DNA of 64,000 nt from Porphyromonadaceae bacterium UBA2751 (GCA_002353285.1 DEJJ01000023.1:10260-74259); one strand, 5' to 3'; shown: positions 33,341 through 42,212, counted from the first letter of the stretch. Translations and numbers: made by a program. Notes: generated from the letters alone by a model not told the origin.

Positions 33341-34627
33341 ATGATAATTTTAGGAGTAAATTCAACATTGACCGTTCTATCGAGCGCCATCATCTTCCTG
33401 GTGCTCACGCTGCTGCTCGTGATAATCCTGCTTCTTGCAAGGCACTATCTCGTGGCAACAGGAAAAGTGAAAATCAGCATCAACAACGGCAAGAAGGAGA
33501 TTGAGATTGAAAGTGGCAAGTCGTTGCTCAATAGCCTGCACGAGGGAGGCGTAATGCTCTCAAGCGCATGTGGTGGCAAGGGAAGCTGCGGACAGTGCAA
33601 GATTCAGGTGCTCGAGGGTGGAGGCGACATCCTGCCCACCGAGACTGTTCACTTCTCGCGCAAGGAGCAGCAAGACCACTGGCGACTGGGATGCCAGGTT
33701 AAGGTTAAGGACAACATGAAGGTGCAGGTGCCCGACTCGGTGCTTGAGGTCAAGGAATACGAATGCACTGTGGTGAGCAACAAGCTCGTGTCTTCGTTTA
33801 TCAAGGAGTTTATCGTGGCTCTGCCCGAAGGTGAGCACATGGACTTCATTCCTGGTTCTTATGCCCAAATCAAGATTCCAACCTTCGAGATGGACTACGA
33901 CAAGGACATCGACAAGGAGTCGCTCGGCGAGTACCTGCCCACTTGGCAAAAATATGACATGTTCTCGCTCAAGTGCAAGAACACCGAGGAGACAGTCAGG
34001 GCCTACTCTATGGCCAACTATCCCGCCGAGGGCGACCGATTCATGCTCACTGTGCGCATCGCCACACCACCCTTCAAGCCCAAACCACAAACCGGCTTCA
34101 TGGACGTGAGCCCAGGCATCGCTTCGTCCTACATCTTCACACTCAAGCCTGGCGACAAGGTCATCATGAGTGGACCTTACGGCGACTTCCACCCCATCTT
34201 CGACTCGAAGAAGGAGATGATTTGGGTGGGCGGTGGCGCCGGCATGGCTCCGTTGCGCGCTCAAATCATGCACATGACCAAGACCCTGCACACTCGCGAC
34301 CGCGAGATGCACTACTTCTATGGAGCACGCTCACTGAGCGAGGTGTTCTATCTTGAGGACTTCCTCGAGATTGAGAAGGAGTACCCCAACTTCCACTTCC
34401 ACCTTGCGCTCGACCGCCCTGACCCTGTGGCCGACGAGGCTGGAGTCAAGTACACTGCTGGATTCATCGCCCCAGTGATGTACGACACCTACCTCAAGGA
34501 TCACGAGGCTCCCGAAGATTGCGAGTACTACATGTGCGGTCCTGCAATGATGAGCAAGACCGTGAACGAGGTGCTCGACAAGTGTGGCGTTGACCCGTCA
34601 TCCATCCATTACGACAACTTCGGGTAA
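33341..34627 (+). CDS. nqrF: Na+-NQR subunit F, NADH dehydrogenase
   Basis: 428 aa. ATG 33341 begins MIILGVNSTLTVLSS with one membrane helix. A ferredoxin-type domain carries the [2Fe-2S] ligands Cys77, Cys83, Cys86 (SSACGGKGSCGQC) and a later Cys in WRLGCQV. The FAD- and NADH-binding reductase domain follows with RAYSMANYP, MIWVGGGAGMAPLRA and YYMCGPAMM. It takes electrons from NADH into the pump. Last gene; strong terminator at 34669. Confidence 0.96.
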   Translation: MIILGVNSTLTVLSSAIIFLVLTLLLVIILLLARHYLVATGKVKISINNGKKEIEIESGKSLLNSLHEGGVMLSSACGGKGSCGQCKIQVLEGGGDILPTETVHFSRKEQQDHWRLGCQVKVKDNMKVQVPDSVLEVKEYECTVVSNKLVSSFIKEFIVALPEGEHMDFIPGSYAQIKIPTFEMDYDKDIDKESLGEYLPTWQKYDMFSLKCKNTEETVRAYSMANYPAEGDRFMLTVRIATPPFKPKPQTGFMDVSPGIASSYIFTLKPGDKVIMSGPYGDFHPIFDSKKEMIWVGGGAGMAPLRAQIMHMTKTLHTRDREMHYFYGARSLSEVFYLEDFLEIEKEYPNFHFHLALDRPDPVADEAGVKYTAGFIAPVMYDTYLKDHEAPEDCEYYMCGPAMMSKTVNEVLDKCGVDPSSIHYDNFG

Positions 34628-34668
34628 TCGCCCCACGATACCGCACAACACATTCCAAATCATAATAA

Positions 34669-34709
34669 GCACCAAGGTTTACCAAGCACCACTGCAGTAA
34701 ACCTTGGTG
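34669..34709 (+). terminator. Terminator of nqr operon
   Basis: CACCAAGGTTTAC (34670-34682) pairs with GTAAACCTTGGTG (34697-34709), then GGCTTTTTA. Confidence 0.9.
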
Positions 34710-34833
34710 GCTTTTTATAGTCAAAATGAAGGTTTATAACATCGCAACAACATTTTTTAATACACTACTTAAGCAACAATTCTAATTAAAGCACTATATT
34801 AGCAACCCCAAAAAACAATCAACATCATCAGTC

Positions 34834-35496
34834 ATGAAACGCATTCTATCACTACTGGGCATCATTGCCATTACTGCCGCCGCCACAATTAATGCGCAGC
34901 AAGTCACGGTAACGCTCAACAAGCTCTATACCGACAGCATGAACTTCACATTGCCCGACAAGGAAATAAAGCAGAAGATGCCTCTGCTCAAGATTGCTAA
35001 CCCTAAATGGGACTTCACTGCCAAGCTCAAAGGCATTGTAAAGCGCATCGCAGCCGAGGACTACGACAACAACGTCTTCACTGTCAATCTGCACTACGCA
35101 GGCGTGGGCATAGCAATTGAAATCAACTCATCCGACATCCTCGACATGAACGACGCCGAGTTCTATGGCGACCTCTATGTCGACAGGCGACACTTCGTGC
35201 TTCTCGAGGACGACGACAACAAAGACCTGCTCAAGACCTATTTCAAGAAGGAAAGAGGCAAAGAGGCAAAGTTTGAGCGAACTTTTGAGAAAGTTGTTGA
35301 TTTGGTAACTCCCCTGCCCACAAGCTACAATGCCAAGTACAATGAGAGGCAACGCAGCATTCAGATTAATCAGTTCATAGTCAACAGCATCGACAAGCTA
35401 AACACCAAGCCACAGCAACTTCAAGATCCACAACAAGAGCAAAACATCGACGACATCGACGCATTTAAAATTGATGTCGAACTTTTAAACGAGTAA
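34834..35496 (+). CDS. Secreted protein of unknown function
   Basis: 220 aa. Signal peptide MKRILSLLGIIAITAAATINAQ. The mature part is charged, with no recognised motif: GVGIAIEINSSDILDMNDAEFYGDLYVDRRHFVLLEDDDN, and a Gln-rich stretch near the C-terminus (PQQLQDPQQEQN). Probably periplasmic. A DUF4837-like or similar Bacteroidales-specific family is possible, but I cannot assign one. Stands alone between the nqr terminator and the kinase-like gene. Confidence 0.72.
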   Translation: MKRILSLLGIIAITAAATINAQQVTVTLNKLYTDSMNFTLPDKEIKQKMPLLKIANPKWDFTAKLKGIVKRIAAEDYDNNVFTVNLHYAGVGIAIEINSSDILDMNDAEFYGDLYVDRRHFVLLEDDDNKDLLKTYFKKERGKEAKFERTFEKVVDLVTPLPTSYNAKYNERQRSIQINQFIVNSIDKLNTKPQQLQDPQQEQNIDDIDAFKIDVELLNE

Positions 35497-35499
35497 TTC

Positions 35500-35530
35500 T
35501 TGCATTTCTCACTTTTTATAACTATTTTTG
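35500..35530 (+). promoter_or_regulatory. Promoter of cytidylate-kinase-like gene
   Basis: TTG (35500-35502), 20 bp, TATTTTTG (35523-35530), just after the upstream stop codon. Confidence 0.6.
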
Positions 35531-35563
35531 CTCTATCGTTCTAACTCTCTAAAATTTCATGTC

Positions 35564-36205
35564 ATGGAAAATTCAGGAAATTTCGTTGTTACGCTCGGCA
35601 GGCAATTCGGCTGCGGAGCGCGTGAGATAGGTCAAATGGTTGCCAAGATGCTCGGCATCAACTATTACGACAAGGAACTGCTGCTCGAGGCAGCAAAGCA
35701 AAGCGGCGTGGCTCCAGCTGTGTTTGAGGCAAGCGACGAGCGCACGCCCAAGTTCTTTTCTTCCCTGTGGTCGTTCAACCTGGGCTACTACAGCGGTGCT
35801 CTATTCGTTGGCGACCAGCCTGTCAAGGAAGACAATGTTTATCAGGCACAAAGCCAAGTAATGATCGACCTTGCCAAGCAAAGCTCATGCGTGATTGTGG
35901 GACGCAGTGCCGACTACATCCTCCGCAACGAGGTCAACGTCATTAGCATCTTCCTCCACTCATCAATGGACGACCGCATTCAGCGCATTATCAACCGAGG
36001 CGACTGCGATAATGAAAAGGAGGCCAAGGACATGGCCATCAAGCAAAACAAGCTACGAGCCAACTATTACGACTTCTACACCGACAAGCACTGGGGCAGC
36101 GCCGAGAGCTACGACCTCTCGATCGACTCTTCAAAACTCGGCCCCGAAGCCACTGCCAAGCTCATCGTCGACTATGTGAAAACCCGCCTCGCCAAGCAGC
36201 AATAA
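35564..36205 (+). CDS. Cytidylate kinase-like family protein
   Basis: 213 aa from ATG 35564 (MENSGNFVVTLGRQFGCGAREIGQMVA). The GRQFGCGAREIG loop is the P-loop variant of the cytidylate-kinase-like family (Cytidylate_kin2), and VIVGRSADYIL and DRIQRIINRGDCDNEKEAKDMA are conserved lid and helix segments. It is expected to phosphorylate a nucleotide or small molecule; the physiological substrate is unknown and is probably not simply CMP, since Bacteroidales carry a separate cmk. Confidence 0.85.
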   Translation: MENSGNFVVTLGRQFGCGAREIGQMVAKMLGINYYDKELLLEAAKQSGVAPAVFEASDERTPKFFSSLWSFNLGYYSGALFVGDQPVKEDNVYQAQSQVMIDLAKQSSCVIVGRSADYILRNEVNVISIFLHSSMDDRIQRIINRGDCDNEKEAKDMAIKQNKLRANYYDFYTDKHWGSAESYDLSIDSSKLGPEATAKLIVDYVKTRLAKQQ

Positions 36206-36227
36206 CCCCACACTCCTACTCCCCATA

Positions 36228-36379
36228 ATGTCCTCAAAAGAACCGTCCCTTGAGGACATGGAAAGGCTGCATCAAAAGTGAAGCTGCTGCATCAGGAGAT
36301 GATGCTTGCACAGGTTGGCTCGCCACTAGCCATTGAGAATACTCACCGTAATCTGCTCGACATGGAGGATGATGAGTGA
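36228..36379 (+). pseudogene. Possible small frameshifted gene fragment
   Basis: ATG at 36228 reads MSSKEPSLEDMERLHQK then stops at 36279. A second frame opening at 36278 continues plausibly as VKLLHQEMMLAQVGSPLAIE... to a stop at 36377. A single base change would fuse them into about 50 aa of normal composition. No family recognised; may be a decayed fragment. Confidence 0.3.
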
Positions 36380-36383
36380 TATT

Positions 36384-36863
36384 TTATTGTTGTGAGGCAT
36401 TCATTAGTTCTTTCAATGATATTTTAGAAGTGGCAGAATCCACTCTCTCATATGTCTTAAACTCAAACGCATCGCTGTCCTGAAGAAAGACCTTTTTTCT
36501 TTTTGGATCTTCAATATTGAACAACAAAATTGTGTCTCCGGCACAAACAAATGCAGCAATTATTGGATGTATTTCCCAGTATGGAATGCTAAACGCAGTC
36601 ATTTCCCGCAATTTGACATCTCTCATCGTTTTGCCCACCAGTTCTTCATCCTGACCTGATTTCAAAGCAACTACCAGTATTGTGTCCTCACTATCAAGCG
36701 CCCTGATGAGATTGAAATGTTTATATGCCCAAACGCTCAGCACCCGAAAGTCTTTGGTCTCTATCTCACCGTAATGATGCTTCGCTAACTCATACTTGTG
36801 CCCTGAAAATGACATCAGAGGGAAACACATCAGCAGAACAATATAGTAAAGTATCTTCTTCAT
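36384..36863 (-). CDS. Secreted protein of unknown function
   Basis: 159 aa. Signal peptide MKKILYYIVLLMCFPLMSFS. The mature sequence has alternating polar/hydrophobic strands (RALDSEDTILVVALKSGQDEEL, AAFVCAGDTILLFNIEDPKRKKVF) and no known motif. Its AT-rich composition resembles the accessory island that begins here, and it is the only minus-strand gene in that island. A possible -7 box TATATTTG lies at 36918-36911. Confidence 0.65.
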   Translation of the reverse strand: MKKILYYIVLLMCFPLMSFSGHKYELAKHHYGEIETKDFRVLSVWAYKHFNLIRALDSEDTILVVALKSGQDEELVGKTMRDVKLREMTAFSIPYWEIHPIIAAFVCAGDTILLFNIEDPKRKKVFLQDSDAFEFKTYERVDSATSKISLKELMNASQQ

Positions 36864-36939
36864 TATAATAGTTAATTACAAGTTTTTATGACACAAACGA
36901 TGAATTGGTGCAAATATAGTCAATATTTTTATGATTTTC

Positions 36940-37224
36940 TTGCTTTTAAATAAAAAACAATCTAAATTTGCAACATTAAAGCACATAGCAGAGGCTATAC
37001 ACAGTGCTTTTTGACATAGAGAATGCGTTTGTGTTTCACCAAACTTAGAAATTCGCCAAATTCTTAAACATTGTAGGATGAAACAGTCAAGAACGCCTTC
37101 GTTTGCCATATCCACCTATCTGGTGAATGATATAATGGCAAAGCGTGAGGTAGACTGTTTTTACAATGTTGGGCGTTTGGCGATGCCTCTAAGTTGAAAG
37201 CAGGTAACAACCTCACGTTTTTTT
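36940..37224 (+). ncRNA. Putative structured RNA or attenuator leader
   Basis: Promoter TTG (36940-36942), 20 bp, TAAATTTG (36963-36970) is followed by hairpin AGCAC-ATAGC..GCTAT-GTGCT (36980-37008) with a TTTTT tail, a long stem TTTGCCATATC..GATATAATGGCAAA with inner CACC/GGTG (about 37094-37145), and then CGTGAGGT (37144-37151) pairing with ACCTCACG (37210-37217) before seven T. No convincing ORF covers it. It could be the leader of the lipoprotein gene at 37283 or an independent RNA ending near 37224. Confidence 0.4.
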
Positions 37225-37282
37225 ATTAACCAAGTAAATTATTAACTTAGTGGCGTTTGGCCACCCTAAAAACGATATGATT

Positions 37283-38380
37283 ATGAAAACAAAGTTTTTC
37301 CTATTATTAACTTTATTATTGGTTCTTGTTTCTTGTGAAGACAAAAACGATGAACCGTGGAGCCCCCAGACCCAAGACGTGAAAATCGTGGCTCTCTCGG
37401 GCAGCACAATCTACTCAATCAACACTGCCGATGGTCAGCTCAAGACCACCGCAATAGGCGACAGCTATGGCACATTGAAGCATCTGTTCCTGCACAATGG
37501 CGAGATGATGCTTTTCAGCAAGGCGAGCGACGGCTACAGGATGATGAAATTTGACGGAGACAACATCACCGGCAACAATATTGTCACCCTATTGAATGAC
37601 TACCTTGAAGCCCCCTGGTGGGTATCTGTTACCAGCTCAGGCAACAACTACTTCTATGCCTGCAGCAACAGAGAGAAGTATGTCATCCTTGACGAGAATG
37701 GCAACTCAAGGGAATATAACAATGCGCTTGACAACAGTCACCCTTACTATAGCTTGGCTACAGTTAACGGCAATGGTAATTGTTACCAGGCCTATATATC
37801 TTTTCAATCATCAACCCCCGAGGACGACTACTGGGTTGTTAAGAAAAATGGCCAAGAGATTTATCAGGTGAGTGGTATCAAAGCGGAACCTATTCACACT
37901 AACATTAACGCAATTGGCGACAATGTGTATCTTCTTGGCACAAACTACGATGACAAAGGGGTATATGCTGTGAACTCCAATGCCGTTGTCGATGATCATT
38001 TCACCGTCATTTCTTGTGCATGCGTCATTAATGGCCAGTTGTGCCTGGGTGGTTACAAAACCGACGAGCACAAGGTAAAGAGGGCAACCATGAAGGTGGG
38101 CGACAAATATTATGACCTGACCGATGAGCTTGGCTGGTATGAATACAAAGATGCTGAGACAGGCGTTGGCAACAACCATTCATCCTGTGTCGAAAGCTTC
38201 ATGGTGGAGAACAATGAAATATATGCGCTGGTGAGGAAATACTCTCAAGTCAATCCAGATATTTCTGGAGGATATGACTATTTTAATGCCTCGGGCGACG
38301 CCATTTTCCGTAACACACACAAGGTCATGGACCTGGGCGACAAGCTGATTCGCTCTTGCGTTATAATCCCACAGAAATAG
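37283..38380 (+). CDS. Surface or periplasmic lipoprotein, possible beta-propeller
   Basis: 365 aa from ATG 37283. Lipobox at Cys18 (LLLVLVSC). The mature sequence repeats a strand-turn pattern ending in gene-typical blocks such as SGSTIYSINTADGQLKTTAIGD, NGEMMLFSKASDGYRMMKFDGD and NGNCYQAYISFQSS, which suggests a beta-propeller-like fold, though no family is recognised. Preceded by the structured region 36940-37224 and by a small GTGG/CCAC hairpin. The reading frame is also open from a GTG at 37250, but the signal peptide fixes the start. Confidence 0.75.
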   Translation: MKTKFFLLLTLLLVLVSCEDKNDEPWSPQTQDVKIVALSGSTIYSINTADGQLKTTAIGDSYGTLKHLFLHNGEMMLFSKASDGYRMMKFDGDNITGNNIVTLLNDYLEAPWWVSVTSSGNNYFYACSNREKYVILDENGNSREYNNALDNSHPYYSLATVNGNGNCYQAYISFQSSTPEDDYWVVKKNGQEIYQVSGIKAEPIHTNINAIGDNVYLLGTNYDDKGVYAVNSNAVVDDHFTVISCACVINGQLCLGGYKTDEHKVKRATMKVGDKYYDLTDELGWYEYKDAETGVGNNHSSCVESFMVENNEIYALVRKYSQVNPDISGGYDYFNASGDAIFRNTHKVMDLGDKLIRSCVIIPQK

Positions 38381-38386
38381 CAAACT

Positions 38387-38469
38387 AATAAGTGAGAGTT
38401 CGCAAAAGTCAAGGGTACCGCAACTGCAGCTGATACACAGCAACTTATTTTCGTCGAAATCACGTTATT
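38387..38469. mobile_element. Degenerate MITE-like element
   Basis: Its ends AATAAGTGAGAGTTCG (38387-38402) and CGTCGAAATCACGTTATT (38452-38469) are imperfect copies of the terminal inverted repeats of the palindromic element at 50455-50646. The internal part differs and is shorter. Confidence 0.4.
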
Positions 38470-38470
38470 T

Positions 38471-38731
38471 TAGCGCTTTAGCGCCCAGATTTTTAGAGCC
38501 AAAGGCTCCCTAATTTTCATGTGCGCCAGCACATGGCAAAAGAGTATCTAACGCAATTGTGCATTATGCATTGATATCAGCTGACAGGTTTTGGGCCGCG
38601 CAATTTTGTGAGAGAAAACACCCACGCTGGGATAATCTCGCAAAGTTGCCACTCCGTGGTCGCAAAGCCTGCTGTCGCAGGAATTTTAAAGACGAAAGAA
38701 TTATATAAATTCCGAGCTTGCGAGGCTTTGT
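38471..38731. repeat. Cluster of short hairpins
   Basis: Five small perfect dyads in 210 bp: GCGC/GCGC (38473-38484), GAGCC/GGCTC (38496-38508), ATGTGC/GCACAT (38519-38534), CCAC/GTGG (38649-38659) and CCTGC/GCAGG (38668-38681), all with 3-4-nt loops. No gene is supported in 38381-38844. Confidence 0.6.
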
Positions 38732-38848
38732 GACACCGATAGATGCAGCTTTGTGAAAACAAGAATGAAAACTTGTTTTCTCAATAATAATCACAGAGTT
38801 ATTAGCGTTGAAAATATATAGTAACAACCTAAAACAAAAATGATATGA
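38732..38848 (+). repeat. Leader repeat R-C, copy 1
   Basis: About 115 bp nearly identical to 42213-42329: GACACCGATAG.TGCAGCTTT, a perfect hairpin GAAAACAAG/CTTGTTTTC (38755-38780), TAATAATCACAGAGTTATTA, and AAAATATATAGTAAC up to the start codon. Confidence 0.9.
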
Positions 38849-39582
38849 AAAAGTTCCTCTCCATAATAATTATATTATTGCTTGCTGTGCCTAACGTAAT
38901 GCTGGCGCAGAGCGACAGCATCGTTGGTAGAGCGGCATGCTGCTTTGAACTTGGCTCTCCTCTTGATGTAGAGAAGGGCTCGATACGTCTCACTTTGGAG
39001 AATGACTTTTTTGGCGGTGCATTTACCAAAGTGGGTGTCGATGAAGCTTATGCGAGTACTCCATATGCTTTTGCAAATATTGGTGCGGGAGTAGAGTATG
39101 CCTATGCCACTAACAAAACCCTTGAAGCCAATGTGCATTTTGCTTTTCTGAATATAGTTGTAGACTGGGAAGATTACTATTTTGGGGGATGGAACTATAC
39201 TGTCGGGATTATGCACCGCTGGTATCGAGGACGTTGGACTTTTGGCGCTGGTTTGTCGTTTGAAAGGCGTTATTCTAAATATAATGTCCAGCATTATGAG
39301 AATGGTCCTCCAGAGTACAATCCCGATCCGTATTATATTTATGGTGAGAATGAGTTTAAAAACATACACTATAACCTTGGTGCCGACCTGATGGCTGGTT
39401 GGGGCAAGCGCAAATGGTGGATTGGACTTAGGTATTCGCCAAGATTCATTGTCAAGGACTCATTCAATTACATCGAGACCAAATACCCCCTGTTGCCAGT
39501 GAAAAGTTACACTGGTCATGCCGATCACCAGATATCGTTGATGATAAGATTTGCTTTCGACATCGCCAAGTTCAGTAGATAA
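38845..39582 (+). CDS. Outer-membrane beta-barrel-like protein
   Basis: 245 aa. Signal peptide MKKFLSIIIILLLAVPNVMLAQ. Many aromatic, glycine-rich alternating strands: NIGAGVEYAYATNKTLEANVHFAFL, WNYTVGIMHRWYRGRWTFGAGLSFERR and HQISLMIRFAFDIAKF at the C-terminus, as in outer-membrane barrels (about ten strands). Its leader is repeat R-C, shared with genes at 39734 and 42326, which encode unrelated proteins. Function unknown. Confidence 0.75.
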   Translation: MKKFLSIIIILLLAVPNVMLAQSDSIVGRAACCFELGSPLDVEKGSIRLTLENDFFGGAFTKVGVDEAYASTPYAFANIGAGVEYAYATNKTLEANVHFAFLNIVVDWEDYYFGGWNYTVGIMHRWYRGRWTFGAGLSFERRYSKYNVQHYENGPPEYNPDPYYIYGENEFKNIHYNLGADLMAGWGKRKWWIGLRYSPRFIVKDSFNYIETKYPLLPVKSYTGHADHQISLMIRFAFDIAKFSR

Positions 39583-39603
39583 AAAATAATAACTCATCCA
39601 ACT

Positions 39604-39733
39604 TGATAATAATCACAGAATTGTTGGCGTTGGAAATATATAGTAACGACCGAAAAATGCGATTTAGCGAGTCAAAGCTGAGCTTGCTCAAAGCCTTGCG
39701 AGCGTGAGCATTTTATTCAAAAACAAAGATGAT
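39604..39733 (+). repeat. Leader repeat R-C, copy 2 (diverged)
   Basis: GATAATAATCACAGA, TTGGCGTTG and AAATATATAGTAACGACCG match R-C, then about 50 bp of different sequence with GAGC/GCTC dyads replaces the usual end, and the match resumes at AAAACAAAGATGATATG directly before the start codon. Confidence 0.7.
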
Positions 39734-40177
39734 ATGAAAACATCCTTTCTTCGCATTTTGATTATAATCTGCGCTGTGGTTTGGTCGCTTGGGGCGCAGG
39801 CGCAGAAGTCTATTGACTTGATCAACGACAACTATGATGCCAGCAACGACGAAGTTTTTCATTCAAGTGGTCACATGCCTTCTTTCCCTGGTGGTGACGT
39901 AGCCTTAATGAAGTTTATTAAAGATAACATGATTTATCCATACGAAGCCTTGAAAAACAGAATAGAAGGAAAAGTGATCATTCAATTTGTGGTTACTAAG
40001 ACGGGTAAGGTTGGAAAAGTCAAGGTGGTACGTTCGGTTAATAAAGAACTTGACCAAGAGGCTGTTCGACTAATTAAAATGCTGCCCGATTTTTCGCCAG
40101 GACGCAACAATGTGGGCGAACCTGTGAACGTATGGTATATATTGCCAGTAATTTTCAAGCTGCCAGATAATAATTAG
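39734..40177 (+). CDS. Secreted stand-alone TonB C-terminal domain protein
   Basis: 147 aa from ATG 39734. Signal peptide MKTSFLRILIIICAVVWSLG, then a complete TonB C-terminal domain (SGHMPSFPGGDVALMKFI to VWYILPVIFKLP) clearly paralogous to the TonB at 24868. It lacks the membrane anchor and Pro-rich rod, so it cannot transduce energy and should be a soluble periplasmic protein that binds peptidoglycan or TonB-dependent receptors. The first about 33 residues are almost identical to those of the TPR protein at 42326. Confidence 0.85.
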   Translation: MKTSFLRILIIICAVVWSLGAQAQKSIDLINDNYDASNDEVFHSSGHMPSFPGGDVALMKFIKDNMIYPYEALKNRIEGKVIIQFVVTKTGKVGKVKVVRSVNKELDQEAVRLIKMLPDFSPGRNNVGEPVNVWYILPVIFKLPDNN

Positions 40178-40182
40178 TACAT

Positions 40183-40205
40183 GCATTGTTCCACAGCTTA
40201 AAGAA
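40183..40205 (+). repeat. Leader repeat R-A, copy 1
   Basis: GCATTGTTCCACAGCTTAAA followed by GAA, seven bases before the ATG at 40213; one base differs from the other copies. Confidence 0.85.
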
Positions 40206-40212
40206 GAAAAAA

Positions 40213-41445
40213 ATGAAAAAGACAGTTTTATATCTCCTTTTCTTGTTCATTGCACTCAATGGAAATGGTGAAGTGCAAACAAAATATTGTTTGTACCACT
40301 ACTTTGATGAGAGCAATACTAATAGTAAAACACTCATCCCTGATGGTTCACTGGTAAGTTCTTATACAATTATTGATAACAATATTGAATTTGGCATTGG
40401 AGTTCGTAATGATAAAATTATATTCATAGGAACTAATGACAAAAAATTCTCTGTAAATGGCTTAAAGATTGGTGACGTGTTATCTGATGAATACATCACT
40501 AGAGAAATAAGGAAAATACCTGGCTGGGGATATTATGTGGAGATTGGCTCGGGGTGGTACGCAGGCTTTGATTTTCATGAAAGGCCTGACGAGAAAACTC
40601 CAATTCTTTTTTTCTTCCAATATGATTTCTACCCTAAAAAGCTTTATGAGTTAGGTGGCATAGCTCCTGTGGAAATTAAAGGTGAGCATGGTTTTAAAGC
40701 CTTTAAGGAAAAGTTTGGTGTAGTGATTGAGATTTTGGGCTGTGTTCAAAAGTACCAACACGAATGGTATGAATATAATAACACAAAAGTCTTTGAATGG
40801 TTAGACAGTGTCTATGGAGAGCAGTGGTGTGCAGACGAATGGCGGCAGATGCTAAAGCATATCGCTGGTTTTGATGAATGGGAAAAGAATGTAAAAAACA
40901 GAGCTAGTATTGAAGTGTACCTTAATGAAAACGATTTTGAAGGGGCAAAAAGAGACTATAACAGCTTAGAATTAATCAATGAACTCTATCAATATGAACC
41001 AGGGGATACCATTCGTTCTTTTTGGTATACCCACATTGATGCAGCAAAGATTCCCGTTACGATGAGGAGTACAGGCATAGAATATGGTATAAAATATATA
41101 TGCTCATATAAGATTAAAGCGCTTGCTTGGATAATCATGATTTACCTTGATGAGCCTTTTAAGGATAAGTTTATGGTTTTCAGCAACTCTAACAATCGCA
41201 TTTTCGACTATTATTGTTGCAAATACATAAATGGGAAAAAAGATGAAGACGGCACATTGCGTTTCCCTCAGGCATTTTTTGTCAAAAATGAAAGTGAAGG
41301 ATATACCGAACTTATGAAAGAAATTGGAGAATGGGTTGAATTAGTGAACATGAACGGCATTGATTATGTCAGGAAAAGCGGCATTGCACCGCTGAAAACC
41401 ATAAATTATGAAATAATACCTTTCAAACTTATCACCCCAGATTGA
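40213..41445 (+). CDS. Secreted protein of unknown function
   Basis: 410 aa from ATG 40213. Signal peptide MKKTVLYLLFLFIALNGNGE. No family recognised. Features: an N-terminal globular part rich in aromatic residues (WGYYVEIGSGWYAGFDFHERPD), a helical middle (YNSLELINELYQYEPGDTIRS) and a C-terminal KYINGKKDEDGTLRFPQAFF. Strongly AT-rich coding sequence. Overlaps the next frame by four bases only if that gene began at 41442; with the preferred start the spacing is 14 bp. Preceded by R-A. Confidence 0.65.
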   Translation: MKKTVLYLLFLFIALNGNGEVQTKYCLYHYFDESNTNSKTLIPDGSLVSSYTIIDNNIEFGIGVRNDKIIFIGTNDKKFSVNGLKIGDVLSDEYITREIRKIPGWGYYVEIGSGWYAGFDFHERPDEKTPILFFFQYDFYPKKLYELGGIAPVEIKGEHGFKAFKEKFGVVIEILGCVQKYQHEWYEYNNTKVFEWLDSVYGEQWCADEWRQMLKHIAGFDEWEKNVKNRASIEVYLNENDFEGAKRDYNSLELINELYQYEPGDTIRSFWYTHIDAAKIPVTMRSTGIEYGIKYICSYKIKALAWIIMIYLDEPFKDKFMVFSNSNNRIFDYYCCKYINGKKDEDGTLRFPQAFFVKNESEGYTELMKEIGEWVELVNMNGIDYVRKSGIAPLKTINYEIIPFKLITPD

Positions 41446-41459
41446 TTAAAGAAGAAAAA

Positions 41460-42098
41460 ATGAAAAAGAAACATTTAATATTAGTTTTATCGTTATTGTT
41501 TGTTTCCTTTGATGGAAATTCAATGTCTAAGAATGATAGCGAACTATGCTATCTTGTAGATTCGTTAAATATGAGTGGACTGATTTTTCAAGTCAAGTCC
41601 GGACATTGTTATCTCGTTGACTTGTCTGATAATTTATTTATTGAGTCTTATGCTGGAGAAGATGAGGAGTATTTTATCAAAAGTCCTTATGCATATATCT
41701 TTGAACCAAAGTTTTTCTCAAAACTAGATATGTTTTATGGCCTTAACAAGGATAAAAGTCCATTCGCAGGACATCTTATAGAGCACAAGAAATGGTTTGA
41801 TAATTCATTAGACAAGTATTGGCGAAATGTGCCTGACACGATTATTTATCCTGTTTATAAGCAATTTAAACATGCTAATGGCATAATGGTTGCAAGTGTG
41901 TATTATGAAGATTGGAGAGAGCCCGATTATTATTATCTATTTTTAGTCAGGGGTGATTTTTATAATTATATTACAGTCTCTTGTGTATTTGATGGACCAT
42001 ATCATTATTATATTCCATTTCCAGATCCAAAAGCATATTACAAAGTGGTTGTGCCTGTATGGGAGGAGATACCTGTTAGACCTGAGGATGATGATTAG
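41460..42098 (+). CDS. Secreted protein of unknown function
   Basis: 212 aa from ATG 41460. Signal peptide MKKKHLILVLSLLFVSFDGN. Tyr- and Asp-rich, for example SGHCYLVDLSDNLFIESYAGEDEE and REPDYYYLFLVRGDFYNYI; no known domain. Same AAGAAGAAAAAAATGAAAAAG start context as the previous gene, with which it forms a tandem pair. Very AT-rich. Confidence 0.6.
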   Translation: MKKKHLILVLSLLFVSFDGNSMSKNDSELCYLVDSLNMSGLIFQVKSGHCYLVDLSDNLFIESYAGEDEEYFIKSPYAYIFEPKFFSKLDMFYGLNKDKSPFAGHLIEHKKWFDNSLDKYWRNVPDTIIYPVYKQFKHANGIMVASVYYEDWREPDYYYLFLVRGDFYNYITVSCVFDGPYHYYIPFPDPKAYYKVVVPVWEEIPVRPEDDD

Positions 42099-42131
42099 CA
42101 CTTTTTTGTTGAACATCAATTATTGAAGAAG

Positions 42132-42178
42132 AACCGCTATCTTTGCGTATGGCAGAAAACAGATTGAACTATGGAAAG
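42132..42178 (+). repeat. Promoter-leader repeat R-B, copy 1
   Basis: AACCGCTATCTTTGCGTATG, then GCAGAAAACAGATTGAACTA and TGGAAAG. Contains the -7 element TATCTTTG (42138-42145). A 12-codon frame MAENRLNYGKKI begins at its ATG and stops. Confidence 0.85.
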
Positions 42179-42212
42179 AAAATATAAATAATCTGGCGTA
42201 AGCCAGCTTTTC

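Noticed and set aside
33560..34312. 250-codon minus-strand frame opposite nqrF
   Set aside because: Shadow frame rich in His and Val; no start context and no recognisable domain.
36876..37115. 79-codon minus-strand frame in the intergenic region
   Set aside because: No signal peptide or family and Cys/Ile-rich odd composition; it overlaps a plus-strand promoter and RNA hairpins.
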